The notes below the pieces were generated by a model. It was not told the DNA's origin. It ran no database searches and was given only the letters and a program-made list of their open reading frames with translations. From Lasiosphaeria ovina (Eukaryota > Ascomycota > Sordariomycetes > Sordariales > Lasiosphaeriaceae), in assembly GCA_033439765.1 (NCBI GenBank), contig JAULSN010000009.1, forward strand, positions 1,426,001 through 1,490,000: DNA of 64,000 nt, given 5' to 3'. Below, in pieces: positions 22,169-34,713 of the stretch; position 1 is the stretch's first letter, and every line of letters starts with the position of its first letter. A program made the translations under genes and the position numbers.

Positions 22169-22985
22169 ATTAACAGTCTGAATATGCGTAACGCAGCCGA
22201 ATTACGCTCTCAATCGCTACAAGGCTCAAATAACTACGCGATTAAAGCTATACGCATTCCAATACGCATTAACATACCTGCATCGACCAGATCCTGCCCT
22301 TCTATCCTATGCTACCGTTATATTCGCCCCTTACCCCGCGTAATAACATTACGATATTAATAGATACTACCTTTAACGGACCTAGGGACTGGCTAGACTG
22401 GTCCGTATTATTCAGGTCCAAGGCTAGTGACCTAATGATCTGGGAATTTATCGACCACGCTTAATAACCTCCTCTATAGCCGCTACTCAGGCCTACGGCC
22501 CCGGTCGTTACCGACTACTCCGACGCCGTACCGGTGGTTCAATACGTACGATAGCTTACGGTAGCGAACCGTGCCGTGTTTAACGACGATTACCGCCGGT
22601 ACGAGCTTGACTTTAAGAACTAGAAAGAATATACATACGGTATAGGAGCGCTAGAGACGTAGGTCAGGGACCACGTTATATAATAATATAGGGAGGTGAC
22701 CTATTAGGAAGGATAGATAGTATAGTAGTAGTATAATAACCTTAAGAGTATTAGTACCCCCGCCGTATAGCTACTCGGTAGAGGCTACGAAGTATTGCTG
22801 AGGAACCACTACGCCGTAATTACTAAATAGAATAAGAAGCTAGTATAGTAGGTAACCGAATAGAACTACTTAATAACGAAGGCTCGCGCGTATAATATGC
22901 CCGAAGCCCTTACGGTAGCTATATGGTTCCGGGATCTAATCGCCGCTACCGTATAGGAAGAGGTTAAGGCTCTTAATGCCTAGAG

Positions 22986-23240
22986 TATCACCGCACAGTC
23001 GATTTAATAAGACAGGGCTGTACTAATTATCGCTGTATTCGTAGAATCTAAAGCTAAGGAAAGAAAAAGAAAAGAAAGTTCCAAAAGGCTACGCGGTGCG
23101 TGGAGAAGTGGGCTAGGTTTTGTGGGTCACGTGGCAGGACTTGGCACGGGCCACCAACTGCGGGGTTATTTAGTTAGCTCGAGTCGTATAGCGTACGACC
23201 GATTAGGGCCACCCAAATGTCCTTCGCATCTACCGTAATA
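22986..23240 (-). repeat. LTR of the Gypsy element (lower-coordinate copy)
   Basis: 255 bp. Aligned with 29758-30012 it shows mainly C/T and G/A differences. It has kept more CpA and TpG than the element's interior. Terminal CA of the family is TA here. Confidence 0.92.
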
Positions 23241-23679
23241 CTACCCCCGGGTTAGAAAAAAAAAGCTTCGCCTTGAAGCTTTCCCTAGCTTAGCGACGTC
23301 GGGTTATCCTGGGTAGCGGATGGCCTTTTACTATAGGTTTATTATCGTCTTAGTGTAGTTCTTCGAACCTATCCTCCTTAGTTGCTTATAGCTACTTATC
23401 GAGCCGTACGGGCGGTCAGGCTTTATCGGGGTAGGTATTATAATATTCCTTTAGGAGAATTAGGGAGTTCTTGAAGTCTTCGGCGTAATACTAGGTGGCG
23501 TCGGGAGCCTACCCGCGCTATTGAACTTAGTACTGGAGTTTTCTATAGTACGACCGCGATATTAATACCTATTCTACGATCTATTCTTACTCATTATTAA
23601 TCGTCTCTCCTTCCGGCTTTAAGTCCTCCTAACTAGGTAGTAGGTTATTTGGGTATAAGCGTAGGCGGTCTATATAGAA

Positions 23680-26600
23680 TACGTCGGTCCCTCGCTATCC
23701 CTTAGGTATTTCTAGTTTATAGTCGTACCCGTTAGGGCCGGACCTCTCTAGAACCTTAAAGTATTATTATATTAGCGGGAAGTCTAGTTTTGAGCTAGGC
23801 CGATCGGTCGACTATATCTTTTTAATTATATAGACTTAGTTACTAACGTCGAAGTCGGGTATTCGGCGGTACTTATTAGCTTCTTGGGTTTAGCGCTCTT
23901 ATGCCTTTATAATAGTATCCTTTATAGTATTAATATATCCCTCTAGGGTTTTAGCCATTTCCTAAGCCTCTTATCGGGTTATCTTTTCCGATTATTAGAG
24001 GTCGGCGTCGGAGAGGTCCGTTCTTCTCGTCTAATTATAGTATATTAGTATAGGGAAACTAAAAAGGACCTCGTACGGCTGGAGTTCTATATTATCTTAA
24101 GGAGTTGAATTCTGGACCGCGTTTATAGCCGGTATGAATTTCGACTAATTATCCTAATAGTAAGAGATAAATATTCGTAATCGTTAATCGATCTATTAGT
24201 AGAGGTTTTCTACCTATCCTACGGTTTATTTATACCCGGAGGATAATAACTTCTAACGGATCCCTAGGAGCTTTATTAACTCGTTTATAAATTTAGAGAT
24301 GAACTAAGGACCTCGATCGTTAATAACTTTAGAGGGTAACCCGAATATACGATATAGTCCCTTATAGTATATACGGGCGACCTCGACTACCGTAATAGTA
24401 GAATAATACGGTATATATTAAGAGGCTTTACTTAAGCGATCGATAATTATAAAGAGGTTATTATACCCGTATTTATCCTTTAGTAGAGACTTGAAATTAA
24501 CGACTAATCCGCTCTAGATTCTCTAGGGTAGCGGAATCGGGTATAATAGACCGGGAGTCTTATTTCGTAGGACTTTAGCGGACTTATATTTATAGTTAGC
24601 GACGAATCTATCTATATCGGCGCTTAGACCCGCCTACTAGTAGAGTTCCTTTAATATTTTCCGTATCTTATTCCTTCTAGGGTAGGCTAAGGGAAGTCGG
24701 GAATATATTTTATTAATAATTCGAGTACGTAGTTACGCTATATCTAGTACGACGAGCCTATCGTTCCTAAGGAGGAGGCCGTTACGAGTTATCGATAGCT
24801 AGTTACCTTCCTAATCTTTAAGTACCTTTATATAATAGACTAATAGGGAATCGTCGGATCTATTAGCTTTAAGTAGCTCGTCGAGAAGTTTATACCCTAA
24901 AGATAACGGTACTTTTAAGATTAGAGCTATTAACGGCGTTACCTCTATTATCGATAAGTACTCCGTTATCTTTATTAGTACGCCGTCGTAATCTTACTAA
25001 AATATCTAGACGGTATAATAGGCGTCCTATCGTTCCTTTTAAGTCTTTAACTCGTAAGAGCGTCGGGTTAGGGCGTTTACCATAGCGTTTAGCGCTCCCG
25101 GATAATAGAGTATTCGGAAGTAGAAACTAGTAAGTTCTTCTACCTAACTAGCCTACCTTATATTAAGTGTGAAGGCAGGCACATACAAGAGGCGAGGCTG
25201 CAAGTAAATAGTGACTAGATTCGTAGATAACTAAGCTAAAGAAAGGAAAAGGAAAAGAAGAAGCCTGCGTGCCCTGCAGGCTGGCAGTTTTGTGGTGGTG
25301 TGCGGGGTCGTGGCCCTAGTCCCGATTGGGAGGAGTGGGGCCTTCACATCAGGACTTGCAGCTAGGGCATGGTTGCGGCACCACGGACCTCAGTTCGGCC
25401 GTGCCGTGACATTAAGCCGCTATTTAGTTATAAAGTACTTAAGTATATCGTTATCCGAGAAGATAATAAATAGCTCTTCGTACTATAGGCCTACTAGCTC
25501 GCTCCGCTAATATTAGAGAGATCGGATAATCGCTAGTAACTCCTTATTATAAATAAAGTAGTTAAGTTTAGCCCCCTTTATTATTTTAGAATAAAAGGCT
25601 ACCGGGTATTACTCGTCTCCGTATTTCTAGCTTAAGACTCTAGTAACTACCCTTCCCGAGGAGTCGGTCTTAATACGGGTTTCCCGACCGTATTCGAAGT
25701 ACTTTAGGACCGGTACTAATATTAGACGGGCTTTTAACTCGTCGAAGGCTAGTTAATAGTCGTCGCTCTATCTAAACGCTTCCCCTTTCTTCGCTAGAGC
25801 TATTAGTAGTTTCGTAACCTAACTATAATTACGAACGAATCGGCGGTAGAAGTTGTAGAATCCGAGGAAGGATTATACTCCCCTTAGATCGTTCGGCTCC
25901 GGCTAGTCTCGTATAATATCCGTTTTAGAGGGATCGACCGATACTCTATCGATTCCGATAATAAAGCCTAGGTACTTAGTTTCCTTTATATAGAATTCGT
26001 ACTTATTAATATCGGCCTATAGGCCGGCCTCCCGTAATTATTATAGGATAAGTCGTACGTAACGGACGTACTCTTCCTCGGAGTCTAAATAGACTAAGAT
26101 ATTATTAAGGTAAGCGTTATAGAAGTCGTCGAAGTAACCTATTAAAGAGTTATTAATAAAACGTTAAAATATTACTAGACTATTAGTAAGGCTAAAGGGT
26201 ATAACTTTATAGCTAAAGGTCCTATAGTAGGTACGAAACGTCGTTAATTACTCGTCGTCTAAATATATATAGATTCTATAGAATACTTAGCGGATATCGA
26301 TCTTTATAAAGATACGGGCCTTACTAATACGACTAAGTATCTCGTTAATTAGAGGTAAAGGTATTCGGTCTTTTTCCGTTAAGGCGTTTAGCTTACGATA
26401 GTCTATATAGAAGCGTAGGCTACTATTACCCTTTCTAGCGAAGAGGATAGGGGCGGCCTATAACGTACTACTTATTTAGATAAAACCTTTTCTAAGGGTA
26501 TTAGTAATATATTCCCGGTATACCTCTAGTTCCTTAAGAGATATCTTATATAATAGGCTATATCCTAGGTCCTCTAGCTTCTTCTTAAGTAGTAACCTAA

Positions 26601-28700
26601 TTCGGTAGTCGACTAAGTCGCGTTAAGGTACGAGGATATCTAATTAGACTTTACTAAAGACGTCTAAGAAGTCGTAGTATAAGGATAGTAACTTAGTAAT
26701 AATTTTTTTATATAGTATATTATCGTCTTCTTCTAGACTAGTAGTTTTAAGCTTATTAATTCGCTTATCGAGCTCGTTAAGAGTTATAACCTCGACTTAT
26801 TCCCCTTTATACGAGAGTCGGAAGGCCGTTTTACTTAGTATAGCTATCTTAGTAGGGCGTTCTCGGTATTAGCTAATCCTATCGCGTTATATATAATAAG
26901 GACCTCGCGCGTCCCGTTTAGGGTATAAGGGCTTCTTCTTTAGTTCTTCGGGTTCTAGCTTCCCTAGCTACTCCTTCTACGATAGATTAAGTTCTCTCTC
27001 TATACGGTTATATTCCCGCTTAGTACGATTACCGTTAACCTATCGTACTAACCTCTAGAGGAGGGTAGGTCTAAAACTCGGAGTAGCTCTCGTCGGGGTG
27101 AGTTCTTCCTTAGGATTATGAACTATAAAGTTATTCTAGTTCTGGCGTTCGAGCTCGTCTATACGGGCCCGTACGAGCCGGCCGTCTCGGCGACGTTTAT
27201 CCTCTTTCTCTAGGAGCTCGTTCCGTCGATAGGCGTCTTATTAATAGTCTATATTAGGGACGGAGGCTACTAAAGACTAGTCTATAGGAATAGTATTCTA
27301 CTAACTCGGATCGAGTTCCTAGCTCTCCGGGAATAGAAGGCGGCGGCGCTTCGTATCGATTAAGATATTATAATAATCCAGCTACTTCCGACCGATTATA
27401 ACTTTATAAATATAGTCGATTTCGATAAAGCGTTCTTCTTTAATTATACGGTTCTATACGATAAAGTCGGCGCTTAAGAGTATATCGATTTTTTAGTAGG
27501 ATTTATTATCGAACCCTCCTACTTCTTATACGTAAGGGTCGATCGTCGAGTTAGCTTATATTACTTTACGTAGTTACTATACGAATATTCGGTTAATAAA
27601 GAGGTATCCGTTTACTCTAGAGTTAACGAGTATATTATTTATAGTTAAGGAAAGTCTATTATTTACTAGAGTATAACTAATAGTAAAGGCTTACCCTCCT
27701 AGATATTTAGAGAGTAATCCTAGTTCTTTCTTACCTATAGCCCCTATTATATATACCGACTTAGTCCCTAGGAGGGAGTCTACTTACCCTAGGGTTACTA
27801 GTTTTTTGGATTTATATCTATTCCTTTAGCGGCGGGGCTTATAGGCTATATCTCGGTTCTAGACCCGTAGTAGGAGTCGTACTATATATAGCGATCTACG
27901 ATTTCCTGAACTCGATCCTTACCGGCGATAGGGGCGATATTCTTCTAGGGGTAGTCCCGAGTAGTATAGCCCTATTCCTAGTAAGTAAAGTATCGCTTCT
28001 TTAGGTATAGCTTCTTAAGCTCCTCGGCTAAGGCGCGAAGGGGGTTCTAGTTAGGATTAGTAGGAGCGGGGGGCGTAGGTTAGTTATCGGTTCCGCTACC
28101 ACCTCGGGGGTTATATCGAGGTACGCCCTAACTACCTCTAGAGCTACTATTAACGCCGCTAGTAGTAGGCTTCTCTACCTTAGCTTTATTAGCCTATCGT
28201 GCCTTCTAGGCGAGCTTTATATTTAGCGTAAACTCGGCTCCGATCTTGGCGTACTTCTTAAAGTCGACGGTATCGTCGATATATTTACGCGTTAACTTAT
28301 TATATATAGTAGGAGTAAGGCGGCGCTTGAACTCCTTCTTCTACTCGGATCGGGGGCGGTGGTACTAGCCTACTAGACGAATAAACTTATTCCGGAACTC
28401 GTAATAATTATCTCTAAGTAATATATAAAGATTATTAAACTCCTCTAGAGCCTCCTCTTCGCGATTTATATTACGGTACTTATTCTTAAGCTAGACTAGC
28501 AAATCTTCTACGGTCTTAATCTAGTTAGGATAGGCGTCCTCTAAATACGGTTCTAGCTATAGAGAGGTATTACCTACTAAGTAGAGTTTAATATAGGTCT
28601 AACGCGCGTAGTCTATCTCGTAGTAATCGGCGTTAACCTATAGCTTATTCTCTATTTGACGAATCTAGGTATTGAAAGTAATTATATCTTTCGTATTATT
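23680..28700 (-). pseudogene. Gypsy gag-pol, RIP-destroyed
   Basis: Fragments read on the minus strand, in order from high to low coordinate: a gag-like region about 28250-28650; reverse transcriptase with DYRKLNA at about 26381-26403 and AYLNNILVY at about 26090-26120 (the family has AYLDDIL, so the catalytic Asp pair was converted to Asn by G-to-A changes); a region following as RNase H and integrase; and near 23700-23760 the integrase tail SGPNGYDYKLEIPKG followed by FYID. Stops interrupt every frame every few dozen bases, overwhelmingly TAG/TAA where Gln or Trp is expected. Domain order supports Ty3/Gypsy; boundaries are approximate. Confidence 0.75.
25168..25411. mobile_element. Solo LTR, 244 bp, nested in the Gypsy element, target duplication TTAAG
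   Basis: Begins TGTGAAGGCAGG, ends GCCGTGACA, with TTAAG on both sides (25163-25167 and 25412-25416). It stands out from its surroundings: normal CpA/TpG content, GC-rich, not RIP-mutated. Its GTGACA end resembles the end of the enclosing Gypsy LTR, so the two may be related families. Confidence 0.9.
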
Positions 28701-29757
28701 ATTATAGAAAAGAGGAGGGTCTACTATCTTCGTACTTCGGCGGGGCTACGAATTACTAGAGGCCGGGGTTAAGTGCCGCGAGCTATATTAAGAGAGTATA
28801 TCGGTAACGATAGTACGGTTCAGGCTATCGATATATTCCTATATTCTCTATATAGTACGGTCCCGATCCTTAAGGGCTACCTACGTATTCTCTAGTAGGT
28901 CGTTTTCCGTAGAGGCGAGGGCGTTTAGGGCTGGTTTATCTATTAGGAGGTAATCGGCCTACGAGCGGATATTTCGGATTACGGTCGACTAGTTATAAGC
29001 GATATCGTATAGCTATACTACCTACCTATAGAGCGTATATATTATAATTATTCGTAATTTCATCTTACGCTAGAGCTCGTCGGGGTTATACGACGCCTTA
29101 CGCTCGAAATCATTTATATCTATTAGCCCCTTAAAGGTCAGGTCCTTATTCTCCAGGAGGAGCGTTCGGAATAGTATAGCGGGTCCCTTCTTTCCACGCT
29201 TAACGAATATAGCGGCTATATCGGTAATCTTCTACTAGAAATCACCCTTAAGGTCCTCGCGAGTTAGATTAAACTATACTTTAGCGATCTCCGGGAGGAT
29301 AGCCTAGTTATAAACTTCTCGATTGATTTCGGCCTTACTTATTCCCGGAACGGGGTCGCGAATCGTTATCGTAGAAGCTCTTACTAATATAGTTCTTATA
29401 GTACGAGCTAAAGTCTCGTATTCGCGGACTAACCAGGAGAGAATAGTATTAGAGATCTTATACGGCTAGGCTTTAATAAAGTTATCCTATTAGTAGGCGA
29501 CCTCCTCGAGGGCCCGCTGGAGGTTCTCCTCTATAGAGTGATCCGAACCGATAGTAGATATTCCCTCGGTTATATAGGGACTTCCCCGTAGGTTTATACC
29601 GCTTAGTACGATTCCTTCCGTACGGTCGCTGGGTTCTAATCTCGTATAACTAGTACGTACCCTTCTTTATAACGGTAGTAGATTTTAACGAAATAAATAA
29701 ATCTTTAGTAGGATATTCTTTAAGGCCTTCCCAGGCAATAGGTTATAAGCTTTAGAT

Positions 29758-30012
29758 TATCACCGTATAGTCGATTTAATAAGATAGGGCTATACTAATT
29801 ATCGCTATATTCGTAGAATCTAAAGCTAAGGAAAGAAAAAGAAAAGAAAGTTCCAAAAGGCTACGCGGTACGTGGAGAAGTAGGCTAGGTTTTGTGGGTC
29901 ACGTAGCAGGACTTGGCACGGGCCACCAACTACGGGGTTATTTAGTCAGCTCGAGTCGTATAGCGTACGACCGATTAGGGCCACCCAAATGTCCTTCGCA
30001 CCTGCCGTGACA
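29758..30012 (-). repeat. LTR of the Gypsy element (higher-coordinate copy, 5' LTR in element sense)
   Basis: 255 bp partner of 22986-23240. Ends in an intact GTGACA at 30012. Confidence 0.92.
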
Positions 30013-30099
30013 TAGAGCATAACCTTTCGGGTTACGAAGGAAGCCGAGGTCCTCGTAGGGACCCTTATATACCCTATAGTTATAGTAGACTTGCTGAAC

Positions 30100-33000
30100 C
30101 ATATCGCCGTAACCCTACCGAAGTTATATATAAGCCAGGTATATACGGGGCTCGCTACGTTTAACGGCCTCACGCCTAAAGGTCAGACTTACGAAGAAGG
30201 TAGAGCTTCTAGGGGAAGATCGATAAGCCGAGGTAGTAGAAGTAGGGGCCGTAATAGCGGCTTTAACCCGGGCCGGAAAAATAATAATACCTAGGAAAGA
30301 AGTATATTAACCGATAGGGTAAAGAGGTAACGTAATATTAATAACGCCGCTAAGGGCCGTTATAGGGCGTATACGTTCGGGGGGTACGATATAGCTATAT
30401 GCTTCTATATATTCCCGGAGCTAGCTAACGAGTACTTTAGACTTAACCCCCTTATTTAGGGACTCGTCGAAGCGAGCCTAAAGAATAACGAGGGCCTTAA
30501 GAAGATTATAGAGGAAGGTAGAAGAGGCGGGAAAAATAATAAGTAGTTAAGCTAACTAGCCGGCTTAATAAAGGTCATTAAGGCTTTATTCCTAATTATA
30601 AAGGCAGGCCTATAAAAGGGAGTATTCTTAATAGGGTTATATCCCCTTTATAACTTAGCTATTCTCGACTTAGGTACTATAATCTATATCTTTAATAATC
30701 TAGCTCGCTTCTATAACTACCGGGCCGCGCCTCGCGATAACTACGTATACGCCGGGGAGACTACTATAGCTATACTTAGCTATAGAGATATTAACGTCGA
30801 AGTATAAGCCGCTAGTAGGAAAAGTATTATAAAGCTTCGCGACGTAGCCTTCTACGAGGGCTTTATATATAACCTAGTATTACTTCGGTAGCTACGAAAG
30901 AGAGGCTACTTCTAGAATAATAGAGCCCCTTATAATTAACTATATAAGTAGGATAAAACCGTAGTAGCCGAGCTAACTAATAAATACGGCTAATTCGTTA
31001 TTAAGGACCTACCTTCGGTCTATAACGTAGCCTTCGTTAACTATTATCGCCTCTATAATAGCCGTACTAAGCGAGCGCCCCTCGCCGGTAACGGTAACCT
31101 TTAATACCTAAGGCTCGGTTATCCTAGGCCCGCTATATTTAGGTAATTGGCTAGCTACTCTAAGGGAGTGAAGCTTTAAATAACGTTTATAAAAGGGCCT
31201 ATAACCGTTAAATACGATACCTATATAGTCTTAAAGATTATAGAGGACGTAAGTAGGGCGCTAAAGGACCTATACCTACCTGGCGACGTCTAGGCGATTG
31301 ATTTTATAGATATAGAAACCGAGGAGATTAACGGCGCTAATAATAATAAAACTATAATATTTATAGAGCGTTTTACCGGCTATATCTTCCTCGTTATAAT
31401 AAAAGGGAAGACCGTTAAGGAAGTTATCCTTCTAGCTATTCGGAACTTCCTCGGGGTAATGAAGTATTAATATAACCTTATACCTAAAATCTTTAAGAGC
31501 GATAACGAGCTATTAGTAAGTAATAGGGTAACTAATAAGCTCGCCGCCCGCTTTATATAGTTAAGGCCCTTAGTACTAGATACGCCGGTATAGAATAGAG
31601 GCGTAGAAAGGTCTAACGGTATTATTAAGGTTAAAGCCCGGGCTATACGGGCGTATGCCCGGCTCCCGGCCTACCTCTAGCCCCGAATTATCTATATAGT
31701 AGTCTACCTATATAACCGGACTCTACGCTAGGGTACTAACTAGAGATCCCCGTACGAAGTCCTCTATACCTATATCGCCGCTTAGGACGGTATACCGGGC
31801 TTAGTACGTCTCCCGTACCAGGCTCACCTAAGGGTATACGGCTATAAGGTATTCGCGATAATAAGGGATATAAAGAAGAAGAAAAATAAGCGGTAGAAGC
31901 TTAACCCGAGGGCCTAGATCGGCTACCTAATTAGTTACCGATCTAGCTATATCTACGAAGTATAGGTGCTATACCTAAATAAGGTTATCCATATATATAA
32001 TATTTTATTTAACGAAAGGTACTTCTTTAATAGAAATAAGGAAGCTCTAAAGGATAACCTTCTTCGCGTTATAATAGAAGAGTTTGAAGTATAGCTTTGT
32101 ACTACGCGCCTAGAAGGCGCGTCTTACTTATAGAATAGGGACGAAGAAGCCCCTTAAAGCGAAGACGAAGAGCTTACCGAGCCCGGTATATAGTTATACG
32201 GCGAAGATAAGGCTAAGGATATTATTTACGTTAGCGGTCCCGAGGATTAGCCTCCGGACTAACTATAAGCCGGTAAAGACCGCCCGCCTATAAGGGAACC
32301 GGCCGGTAAAGACCACCCGCCGGGCCCGGCCGCTTAAGAAAGGAGCCTACCGGGCGAGTACGTACCCGCCAGGACTAATCACCCTAATACGGAAGAGCCG
32401 TACCCGTACCTAACGCCCGTGAGTATACTACCTCCCGCCGTAGTACTAGCCGCCGGATTATTCGGTAACCTCCCTAACGAAGGAATAGGGGGGGTAATAG
32501 GCCCTCACCTCTCCTTTCAGGATTAATAGTAGGATATTTACCACCCTTAATAATACTAGGAGGTAGCCTTTATAGTAGGGCGCCTCTCTAGGAGTATCGG
32601 TACGGTGAATGGGAAGCCCGTTACGAAGATATAGCTACGGAAGCTTATAAGCCGGGACCGTGCCGAGCGCCCCGAAGCTCAGGATCCGGTAATGCCGGGC
32701 CTAAGGAAGAGCCCGAATAGGCGTTACTATAGGAAAGACCTTCTACCCCCTCTAAAGACCCTAACTAACTTGAGAAATCACCCTCTAGTTAGGATATTTC
32801 GTAAAGGTTAAGACTTATACCTTTAAGGGTATAGGGAGATAAAGTTATTTAGCCGTATAGCTATAGAGGTAGCTATAGGACGCTAAATACTAGACTATAT
32901 ATAGGTAATAACCTATAAATATAATAAATATAGCTACTTCCTAAAGGCAAAATACCGCCTTATTATAAGGGGAGATTAATAGTCCCGGGGAGCCTACGAA

Positions 33001-34240
33001 AATACTTATACGGCCACCCTCGCCGGGAAGTTATTCCGAATATTACTCGCTATAGCGGCGCGCTTCGGCCTTAAGTTACTATAGTACGACGTCGTTAACG
33101 CCTTTATATATACCCCCTTACCCTATAAGGTATTTATAAAGATACTACCCGGGTATGGAGTTAAGGGGTATATACTTCTACTATATAAGGCTCTCTACGG
33201 CTTAAGAGAGTCTCCGCTATTCTAGTAATAGTATTTTATTAATACCCTATATTAAATCGGCTATATAGCGGTCCCTTATGAACCTTATTATTATATAAAG
33301 GAAGGAGTTATTATCTTTTTCTATATTAATAATATTATTATAACCTTCCGGAAAGGCCTTAGGGTATAGGTCGCCTACCTAGTTATAGAGCTTAAGCGGA
33401 CTTACTCTCTTATAGGCGGGGACCCTCTATAATAGTTCCTAGGGATTAAAGTTATTCGGGACCGGGAGAAAAGGCTATTATAGCTCTCTTAGGCCGTATA
33501 TATCGCTAAACTTAATAGGCTCTTAATCAATAGAAGGTCTAGGGTAGCCTTAGTTATTACTAAGGCACCTATAACGCTAATAAAGTATAAGGAATTACTT
33601 CTAAATAAAGGCCTAGCTAGTCTATCGGAAATATAGCTCTACTAACGTTATATAGGGTTACTACTATATATAGTAGTCATTACGAGGCCTAAAGTTACCT
33701 TCGTAACCTTACGGCTCGCCCGCTTTAACTATAATCCCTCTATTAAGTACTAGAAGGCCGCTAATAAGGTTATTTAGTACCTCCTAAGCTCCCGGAATTA
33801 CGCCCTACAGCTCGGGGGTAGCGAGGGCCTCACTCTCTAGACTAACGCTTCGTTCGGCGATAATACCCTTAATCGAAAGAGCTTATAGGGCTACGTAATC
33901 TAGTTATTCGGCGGGCTAGTAGCTTAGAGGGTAAATAAATAAGTAACCGTAACGACTTCAACCACCGAAGTAGAGCTATTAGCCCTATTATAAGTCGCTA
34001 AAGAAGGCCTCTTCCTGAGCCGGCTAATTACTAAATTGGGGGTTAAATTTAAGGACCCTACCCTATAGGTATAGTACGATAACGAGTAAACCGTCGGCCT
34101 TATTATAAAGGACCTTATTACCCTATAGACTAAGCTTAGGTATATTAATATTCATAACTATTAACTACGGTAGGTAGTCTCCCGGAAGGATATACGCGTG
34201 GAGCATATCTATACCTCAAGTATGCTCGCTAACGGCCTTA
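30100..34240 (+). pseudogene. Copia gag-pol, RIP-destroyed
   Basis: Readable islands on the plus strand: integrase core near 31290-31460 (AIDFID, RFTGYIFLV, ILLAIRNFLGVMKY); reverse transcriptase near 32930-33350 with KAKYRLIIRGD, YENTYTATLAGKLFRILLAI, YDVVNAFIYTPL, LLYKALYGLRESPL and FFYINNIII (normally FFYVDDIVI); RNase H near 33950 with VTVTTSTTEVELLALL. The order integrase before reverse transcriptase is diagnostic of Ty1/Copia. Every Gln, Trp and many Asp/His codons in CpA or TpG context are mutated, giving dense TAG/TAA stops. Confidence 0.85.
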
Positions 34241-34521
34241 TAAAGGCCCTAGGGACTAACCAGTTTAGAGTTTTCAGGGACCTAGTTGGTCTTATTAATA
34301 TCACAACCCTGTTGGAAGGAAGGTAAGGGAAGGTTATTAGCGAATTAGACCTTCAGGAATTATAGGATTTGGTGGAAAAGCTGGATTTGGATGCCTAAGG
34401 TAGGTGTTAAACAGGCAGGTAGGCCGGCAAACGACCCTCAATACTAAGGAAAACATCACCATACGCAAAATACCGCCTGTATTGAGCTTCAGGCCTGCCT
34501 GGGGACAGCCCTGAGGGGGTG

Positions 34522-34708
34522 TGTCGGAAGAAGCCGCATTTGAGCCACAACTGGGCGCAGGTGGCGTATATACTAGGCCACCTACGGCCTAGGTAATGTA
34601 AGCCGCATGCCGCTCAAAGCTACGGTATTAAGGCTATGCCCACCTTTCTTTCTTCTTCCTAATACAAGCACTCTTTTGCCCTGATTATGCATACCGTTGT
34701 ATGTAACA
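34522..34708 (+). repeat. Right LTR of the outer Copia element
   Basis: 187 bp, TGTCGGAAG to TATGTAACA, followed by the CCTGG target duplication. Confidence 0.93.
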
Positions 34709-34713
34709 CCTGG

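Larger units (their letters stand above)
22986..30012 (-). mobile_element. RIP-degraded Ty3/Gypsy retrotransposon nested in the Copia element
   Basis: Two 255-bp LTRs (22986-23240 and 29758-30012) flanked by TAGAG at 22981-22985 and 30013-30017, a perfect 5-bp duplication. The right LTR ends GTGACA; the others read TATCAC and GTAATA through RIP-type changes of TGTCAC and GTGACA. Pol is on the minus strand, so the element is inverted relative to its Copia host. 7.0 kb including a nested solo LTR. Confidence 0.92.
21982..34708 (+). mobile_element. RIP-degraded Ty1/Copia LTR retrotransposon, 12.7 kb with nested insertions
   Basis: Bounded by two 187-bp LTRs in direct orientation and flanked by CCTGG (21977-21981 and 34709-34713), a perfect 5-bp duplication. 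A polypurine GAGGGGGTG lies directly before the right LTR. The interior (22169-22985 plus 30013-34521) carries Copia domains on the plus strand. It is interrupted by a Gypsy element at 22986-30012. The interior has almost no CpA or TpG and is very rich in TpA while keeping CpG, the signature of RIP. No open frame of useful length survives. Confidence 0.92.

Noticed and set aside
25292..25510. 72-codon plus-strand frame
   Set aside because: Lies mostly inside the solo LTR and runs into RIP-mutated sequence; not a gene.
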